From Streptomyces sp. NRRL F-5122 (GTDB lineage Bacteria; Actinomycetota; Actinomycetes; Streptomycetales; Streptomycetaceae), in assembly GCF_001507435.1 (NCBI RefSeq), contig NZ_LMWH01000233.1:1-64000 (forward strand): DNA of 64,000 nucleotides, written 5' to 3'. This document shows positions 59,034-64,000 of this stretch, piece by piece. Every line of letters begins with the position of its first letter. Position 1 is the stretch's first letter. The position numbers and the translations under genes are program-made. A model generated the notes under the pieces. That model saw nothing but the letters and a program-made list of their open reading frames with translations, did not search any database and was not told the DNA's origin.

Positions 59034-62000
59034 TCATTCGAGGCCGAAGGCCCGGGTGACGGTCTGTGTGACCCCACCTCCGTTGCGCTGCTCGGCGGTG
59101 ACCCGGATGGACACGTAATCGGCCCGGGAAGGTGCCTTCAGGAGCGCCTGCCAGGAGCCCTTCTTCTCCTTCAGGCTCTGCCGCCGCCATGTCGCCCCGT
59201 CGTCGTAGGAGACCTCGAGCTCGAGCGAGGTGACCGCGTCCTCCGGGGCGCCACTGCCGACGACGACGGGTTCGACCGAGAAGGCCGAGGTGCGCTTGGC
59301 CCGGCCTGCGAGGTCCAGATCCGCCCCGTAGTCGAGTTGGACCAGCGGGATGGCCTGGTCGTCGGCGTTGCCGGAGACGAAACTCCACTCCGTGTGCGTG
59401 GTGGTGGAGTAGGGGGTGAGGTCGGCGTTGCCCTCGGTGTCGGCGACGAGCCGGTATGTGAGTCGCTGCGGTGCCAGGCCGCCCACCCCCAAATCGGGCC
59501 GCGGCCCGTTCTGCATCAGCAGCCTGTCCCCCTGATACAGCGAGAAGCTCCGCGACATCAGGCCGGTGTCGCCGCTGTGGGCGGACCCTCCGTCACCGAA
59601 TCCCGCGATCATTCCGCCCATGGCGTCGCCCACGCGGTGCGGGACCTCGAAGCTGACCATCCGCGGCCGTGTGATGGGGCCGAACCAGCGTTCGTTCTGC
59701 ACGCTGCGTGGCCGGTAGCTCGCGATGTCGGTGAACGTCGACCAGCCGTCGATGCTCGCGTATTGCTGCCACTTGACGCCGTTGCCGGCGGAGACCCAGT
59801 CGGTACGGTGGCCCGGTGCGGCCGGCTCCCTCGGGAACGGCGGGACGCGCGTCATCCCGAACCCGGCATAGGGATAGGCGGCCGGCCAGTATTCGTACGA
59901 CGGGCTGTCCTCCCGGCTTTCCATGACCTGCTTGCCGGCGGGCGGGGTGAAGTCGTTCTCGATGCGCGCCAGGCTGCCCGGGTCGGTTGCCGCGGAGGGG
60001 TCGTCCGGCACCCCTCCCTGGTGGTAGTCGGCCAGGTCGTACAGGTACTTCGGCGCGGGATGGGCGTCGACTGCCAGCCTTGTCCCGCTACTGCCCGCGG
60101 CCTTGATCCTGGTGATCAGGTCTTCGCCGTCGTCCACGGTGAGCGAGGCGACCGGGATCCGCCCGGTCGTCCTGCCGTCCGGGTCGCCGTACCAGTCACT
60201 CTTGCGGCCGTCGCCGTCGTTGACCACCAGGAGCATCGCCGCCCCCGCTGCACGCGCCGCGGCCGCCTGGTCCGTCGGGGCGACGGCGGCGCTGCTGCGG
60301 ACGACCGCGGCCTTGCCGCGGGCGGACAGTCCGACGTAGTCGGCGGGAGTGCCGCTTCCGGCGAAGACGGCGTCCACATGGGCGGTGCCGTTCCGGAACT
60401 GCGCGGATCCCGGCTGCACCAGGAGCGTGTCGTCGAGGTTGCGCCCACCGTAGGCGATCCTCAACGGAGTCTGTTCGGCCCGGATCCGGGTGGTGAAGAC
60501 GAAGCTGCCCTTCCTCACTTTGCCCTTGGTCGGCAGGGCCCACAGGCTGTCGTAGGCGGCGGAGGGCATCAGGACCTCGTGCAGGGCCTGTCCGTCGCCG
60601 GGCGTGGGCTCGCTCGAGGTGAAGGAGCGGAACAAGTCGATCCTGCTGGTGGTGACGGACGTGGGCTCGGGTGTCTCCACCTTGACCTGGCGTATGCGCG
60701 ACGCGTCGAGTTCCACGTCCCGATCGGACTTCAGGTCGAGTTCGGGCACGGTCAGTACCGCGTATCCGAGGGAGTGCGGGCCGTGGCGGCCTTCCACGTC
60801 CAGCGTGGAGACGATCGTGTAGGAACCGGGAGCCCAGCGGCTGGTGAGCGTGCCGTCGGGGACCCACATGACGGTGGTCCTCCCGTCGGCACCGGTGATC
60901 TCGACCTCGCCGCTGACGGGCTTGCCGGCCCGGTCCTTCAGATGGACGGTCAGGGCGTGCTTCTCGGACTCGACGGAGAGCCCCACGGCCGTGTGCACGG
61001 CACCGGCCGGGAAGCGCGCGGTGACCTGCGCGGCGTACTGCCCCGGCACGAGCCCCCTCGGGTCAGCCACGAGGCCGACCGTCGAGGTCCCGCGCGCGGG
61101 CACCGTGACGCGGTCGGCGGCCAGTGCGAACGCTCCCTCGGGCGAGTCGCCGCGGTCCACCGCAAGCTGCACCGTGATGGGGCGGTCGGTGGTGTTGGTG
61201 TAGGTGATCTGCCGCTCGACCGGCTTCGGCTTCCGGTCGGGCGACCAGGGGACGAGTCCGGCATCCACCGATCCACTGGCGATGACCTGGTCCTGCCGGT
61301 ACGCGGTGCCCACGTCCACCCGGCCGGTGCCCGCCTGATAGGGGCTGTAGGCGGGCGTCGGCGCACTGGTGCCCATCAGCGCGTCCTTGAGCTGCTGACC
61401 GGTCCACTGCGGGTGCTTCTGGGCCAGCAGAGCGGCTGCCCCCGCGACATGAGGCGCCGCCATGGAAGTACCGCTGTCCGAGCGGTAGTAGCCTTCGCCG
61501 CCGTCGTTCATGTACTGGGAACGCGCCGCCGACACGTCCACGCCGGGTGCGGTCAGGTCCGGTTTGAGGGCGTCGTCGTTCATGCGCGGCCCGGCGCTGG
61601 AGAAGTCGGCGAGGTGGTCTGCCCCGTCCACCGCGCCGACGGTGAGGGCGGCGTCCGCGGTCCCCGGCGCGCTCACGTTGTACGGGCTGTTCCCGGCGTT
61701 GCCCGCGGCGATGACGAAGAGCGCACCCGTCTCGGCACTCAGCCGGTTGACCGCCTGGCTCAGCGGATCGTCCTGGGTGTGCCACGCCGGTGTGCCGAGG
61801 CTCATGTTGATCACTTTGGCGTGTTCGGTCCGCGCCGCCCACTCCATGCCCGCGATGATCCCCGATATCGGACCCGATCCGCTGTTGCCGAGGACTTTGC
61901 CCACCAGCAGATCGGCGCCGGGGGCGACTCCCCGCTCCTTGCCGCCGGACGCGGCACCCGTCCCGGCGACGGTCGAAGCCGTGTGCGTTCCATGGCCGTT

Positions 62001-62891
62001 CCTGTCCACGACGTCCTCGCCCTGGACGAAACTCCGGGACGCCACAATGCGGTCGGCGAGGTCCGGATGGGTGGCGTCCACGCCGGAGTCGAGCACCGCG
62101 ACCCGTACGCCCGTACCCGTGCCCCCCGCCGACCAGGCCGAGGGAGCGCCGATCTGCGCCGTCGTGTCGGCCAAGGCCGCCTCGGCCTTGCCGTCGAGCC
62201 AGATCTTGTCGATACCGGCGGTGAAGGACGGTGCGTCCCCGTCGTCCGGGGCCGCGCCGGCGCGTGCCGTCGACCGCTGGGAGTCCTGCCTGCGGGCGTC
62301 GGTGAGGGCCGACCAGAGGGCGGCGGCCTTCGACCTGCGGGCGCGAACGGCCTCCCCACGAACGGACGGAAGGGCCCGCGAGGTCTCCACCCCCGGCAGT
62401 GCGCTGTCGGACGACGAGTCGGACGAGCCCTTCGAGAGGCCGGACTTGAGGGCAGAGGAGCCTTCGGAGCGGGTGACGATCAAAGGGAGCGCGCCGGCGT
62501 GCGCATCGTCGTATCCCTGGGCCACCAGCTGGGTGACGTCGAAGAGTTGCTTGTCGAGGCGTCCCGCGGCGAGGTACGCCATGGCCTCGTCGGGATACAC
62601 AAAGGTGTCACCGTCTTCGACAGCCACGCGCACCGAGCCCGTGGCTCCCGGAGGGCGCTCGACGGCGTCCACCGAGAGGCCCACCCGGCCGGGCCCCTGA
62701 GTCGCCGTCACCTCGTCCCCGGTGATCAACGTGACCTTGACCGGTGCAGGCCGAGGCTCGCTGTGTCCGGCCGAAGTGCTGGCGGAACGCGGTGGGTCGA
62801 CGGCCCCGTGGGCCGTCGCCGGAGTGATCAGTGCGGCGACAAGAGCCGCCGCAACCGACGCCGCGGATCTTCGTGCGAAAGGGAGTCCCAC
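59034..62891 (-). CDS. secreted S8 subtilisin-like serine protease with PA domain
   Basis: About 1285 residues. A signal peptide is followed by an I9-like propeptide region (~50-220) containing VTLITGDEVTA. The subtilase domain (about 245-545) has D268 (VLDSGVDATHPDL), H300 (NGHGTHTAS), N398 (IAAGNAGNS) and S476 (SGTSMAAPH). A Fn3-like/beta region and a protease-associated domain (PADYVGLSARGKAAVV to VNDGDG) come next, and the C-terminal domain has LELEVSYDDGATWRR. GTG 62891 is preceded by GGAGG; upstream codons do not look coding. It is the family form recalled from Streptomyces, where very large S8 proteins with beta C-termini are common. Confidence 0.9.
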   Translation of the reverse strand: MGLPFARRSAASVAAALVAALITPATAHGAVDPPRSASTSAGHSEPRPAPVKVTLITGDEVTATQGPGRVGLSVDAVERPPGATGSVRVAVEDGDTFVYPDEAMAYLAAGRLDKQLFDVTQLVAQGYDDAHAGALPLIVTRSEGSSALKSGLSKGSSDSSSDSALPGVETSRALPSVRGEAVRARRSKAAALWSALTDARRQDSQRSTARAGAAPDDGDAPSFTAGIDKIWLDGKAEAALADTTAQIGAPSAWSAGGTGTGVRVAVLDSGVDATHPDLADRIVASRSFVQGEDVVDRNGHGTHTASTVAGTGAASGGKERGVAPGADLLVGKVLGNSGSGPISGIIAGMEWAARTEHAKVINMSLGTPAWHTQDDPLSQAVNRLSAETGALFVIAAGNAGNSPYNVSAPGTADAALTVGAVDGADHLADFSSAGPRMNDDALKPDLTAPGVDVSAARSQYMNDGGEGYYRSDSGTSMAAPHVAGAAALLAQKHPQWTGQQLKDALMGTSAPTPAYSPYQAGTGRVDVGTAYRQDQVIASGSVDAGLVPWSPDRKPKPVERQITYTNTTDRPITVQLAVDRGDSPEGAFALAADRVTVPARGTSTVGLVADPRGLVPGQYAAQVTARFPAGAVHTAVGLSVESEKHALTVHLKDRAGKPVSGEVEITGADGRTTVMWVPDGTLTSRWAPGSYTIVSTLDVEGRHGPHSLGYAVLTVPELDLKSDRDVELDASRIRQVKVETPEPTSVTTSRIDLFRSFTSSEPTPGDGQALHEVLMPSAAYDSLWALPTKGKVRKGSFVFTTRIRAEQTPLRIAYGGRNLDDTLLVQPGSAQFRNGTAHVDAVFAGSGTPADYVGLSARGKAAVVRSSAAVAPTDQAAAARAAGAAMLLVVNDGDGRKSDWYGDPDGRTTGRIPVASLTVDDGEDLITRIKAAGSSGTRLAVDAHPAPKYLYDLADYHQGGVPDDPSAATDPGSLARIENDFTPPAGKQVMESREDSPSYEYWPAAYPYAGFGMTRVPPFPREPAAPGHRTDWVSAGNGVKWQQYASIDGWSTFTDIASYRPRSVQNERWFGPITRPRMVSFEVPHRVGDAMGGMIAGFGDGGSAHSGDTGLMSRSFSLYQGDRLLMQNGPRPDLGVGGLAPQRLTYRLVADTEGNADLTPYSTTTHTEWSFVSGNADDQAIPLVQLDYGADLDLAGRAKRTSAFSVEPVVVGSGAPEDAVTSLELEVSYDDGATWRRQSLKEKKGSWQALLKAPSRADYVSIRVTAEQRNGGGVTQTVTRAFGLE

Positions 62892-63279
62892 ATTGCCTCC
62901 AGAGTCGACGATCGACCGAATCCGACCACCCGGGAAGGCGCGATGTAAAGTACTTGAATTCCCAACCGCCCGAGGGTAAGGCGTATCCTCGACCGGCCTT
63001 GAGCAGCAGACCGTTATTGCGGCCTTTCGCTCCAACTACCCTCGTATGAGGGGCGGTTGTCATCACCCCGATCAGGCCCGAAGTGTGCGCGTCTCCCCCA
63101 TGTGCACACGTTGACAATCAGGTGAATCGCGAAGCTTTTACGTGTGCGAAACGGCGGAGTGATTCCGACTCGGAATGTGCTGCCGGACACGGCGAAGTGA
63201 CATGGGAAATAGCACGTATTCCGGCACAACGGCGTCGGGGCGCAACACGGTCGCCTCCCCTCGGTGACACCGTACGCAG

Positions 63280-63320
63280 CGCGGCGGGTGCCGGGGCCGA
63301 GCGGCCCGGCACCCGCCGCG
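63280..63320 (-). terminator. terminator after the partial S8 gene
   Basis: Perfect 16-bp stem (63280-63295 / 63305-63320) with a 9-nt loop, 40 bp beyond the stop of the gene ending at 63360. The rest of the 62892-63359 gap contains the upstream region of the S8 gene at 62891 and no recognisable coding sequence. Confidence 0.8.
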
Positions 63321-63359
63321 GTTCAGGCAGGGACGGTCGGTGTCACCGTCCCGGCCGGC

Positions 63360-64000
63360 TCAGGATGTGCCGCGCTGGAGGTACGCGCGCACCACGGTCT
63401 GCCGGACGCTGTTGCCGGCGGCGTCCGTCGCCGTGACCCGCAGCGTGACGTAGGCGTCGCCGTGCCGCAGCGACGGCCGCTCCACCGTGGCGGTGAACCG
63501 TCCGCCGCCCTTCCCGGTGGTGCGGGCGGTGGTCCAGTTCCTGCCGTCGTCGTAGGACGTCTCGACCTTCAGCTTCACACCGTGCGGTGCCGCCATGCCG
63601 TCCTGCGTGCGGACGGTCAGGCCGACGGTGTGCTTGCGGCCGGGGCCGACGGCGTTCTGGGCGTCGACCGGTACGGCGTAGTCGACCTGGAGCAGCGGCA
63701 GCTTCTCCGGGTCGGCCGTGGTGTCGGAGCGGAACGTCCACGAGGTGCTGGTCCCGGTGCCGAAGCGCCAGTCGTCCGAGACACGGGCGGTGGTCAGGTC
63801 CAGGCGGTACTCGGCGTCGCCCGAGGGCACCTCGACATTGCCCCACGCACCGGCGTCGGAGGCCGTGATCTGCTTCCCGTCGCGGTACAGCACCGCCCGG
63901 GCGGTGTCGTCCTGGGCGACTTCCCTGACACCGGCACCTGCACCGATGCCGCCGAAGCCACCGCTCTCCGCGAACGCCCAGTGGCCGGCGCCGTCGGTGA
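63360..64000 (-). CDS. C-terminal part of an S8-type secreted protease (5' end outside window)
   Basis: 213 codons of a C-terminus that runs off the window. It matches the end of the complete S8 gene at 59034-62891: VETSYDDGRNWTT corresponds to EVSYDDGATWRR there, YVTLRVTATDAAGNSVRQTV to YVSIRVTAEQRNGGGVTQTV, and LLQVDYAV to LVQLDYGA. This supports a tandem paralogous pair on the same strand. The catalytic domain is not visible, so the S8 assignment rests on this similarity. Confidence 0.7.
   Translation of the reverse strand, partial: TDGAGHWAFAESGGFGGIGAGAGVREVAQDDTARAVLYRDGKQITASDAGAWGNVEVPSGDAEYRLDLTTARVSDDWRFGTGTSTSWTFRSDTTADPEKLPLLQVDYAVPVDAQNAVGPGRKHTVGLTVRTQDGMAAPHGVKLKVETSYDDGRNWTTARTTGKGGGRFTATVERPSLRHGDAYVTLRVTATDAAGNSVRQTVVRAYLQRGTS

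Noticed and set aside
58785..62948. A 1387-codon plus-strand open frame
   Set aside because: It is antisense to the S8 protease gene, whose strand has the catalytic triad and a signal peptide. Long shadow frames are expected in DNA with such high third-position GC.

Overview
The window looks like Streptomyces chromosome. GC content and third-position GC are very high throughout, genes are packed with ATGA/GTGA stop-start overlaps, and TTA codons are so rare that I found only two in-frame ones. The families are typical of the genus: ECF sigma factor, SpoIIE-type phosphatase, type III polyketide synthase, IclR/ROK/GntR/LuxR regulators, dipeptide ABC importers and large secreted proteases. I see no rRNA, tRNA, CRISPR array or intact insertion sequence. 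All family calls come from reading the translations; no database search was run.

Region by region. 0.1-9.3 kb: a translationally coupled run on the minus strand (GT2 glycosyltransferase, DUF2064/TIGR04282 transferase, SAM methyltransferase, GT87-like membrane glycosyltransferase) diverges from an OmpR-type two-component pair. It is followed by a nucleotide-sugar epimerase with a Cys-rich insertion, two small membrane proteins and a cytochrome-b/sulfite-oxidase-type fusion. Together this resembles a pathway for a modified lipid-linked or exported glycan. 9.5-18.4 kb: MFS transporter, CPA1 Na+/H+ antiporter, cysteine desulfurase coupled to a damaged rhodanese-like gene, PAS-GAF-PP2C phosphatase, and two paralogous small proteins of which one is membrane anchored.

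18.5-22.1 kb: UbiA prenyltransferase divergent from a type III PKS - methyltransferase - FAD hydroxylase operon, the srsABC-type arrangement known to make phenolic lipid quinones. 22.8-33.4 kb: an uptake-and-catabolism island. A serine hydrolase and an IclR regulator diverge from a five-gene dipeptide-type ABC importer. Next come a ROK protein whose kinase residues are gone, a creatininase-family hydrolase, a glucarate-dehydratase-like enolase and a RidA protein. 33.4-36.8 kb: a gene-poor, disturbed stretch. It holds a cluster of TGCGCA sites, a small TTA-containing gene divergent from a minimal GntR regulator with helically phased GTATC boxes between them, a coupled small ORF/membrane protein pair and an alpha/beta-hydrolase remnant.

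37-50 kb: ECF sigma factor with a CU044_5270-family partner, L,D-transpeptidase, a second dipeptide ABC operon led by a DUF1684 gene behind a good TTGACA promoter, a secreted protein, an orphan molybdenum-hydroxylase FAD subunit, and a TrmB/LuxR-type regulator. 50-64 kb: a secreted-protease block. Two head-to-head paralogous S53 (sedolisin) proteases carry kelch and carboxypeptidase-regulatory-like domains; the plus-strand copy has a TTA codon near its start, so bldA control is possible. They are followed by one complete and one partial S8 subtilase. Strong perfect hairpins separate most convergent genes.
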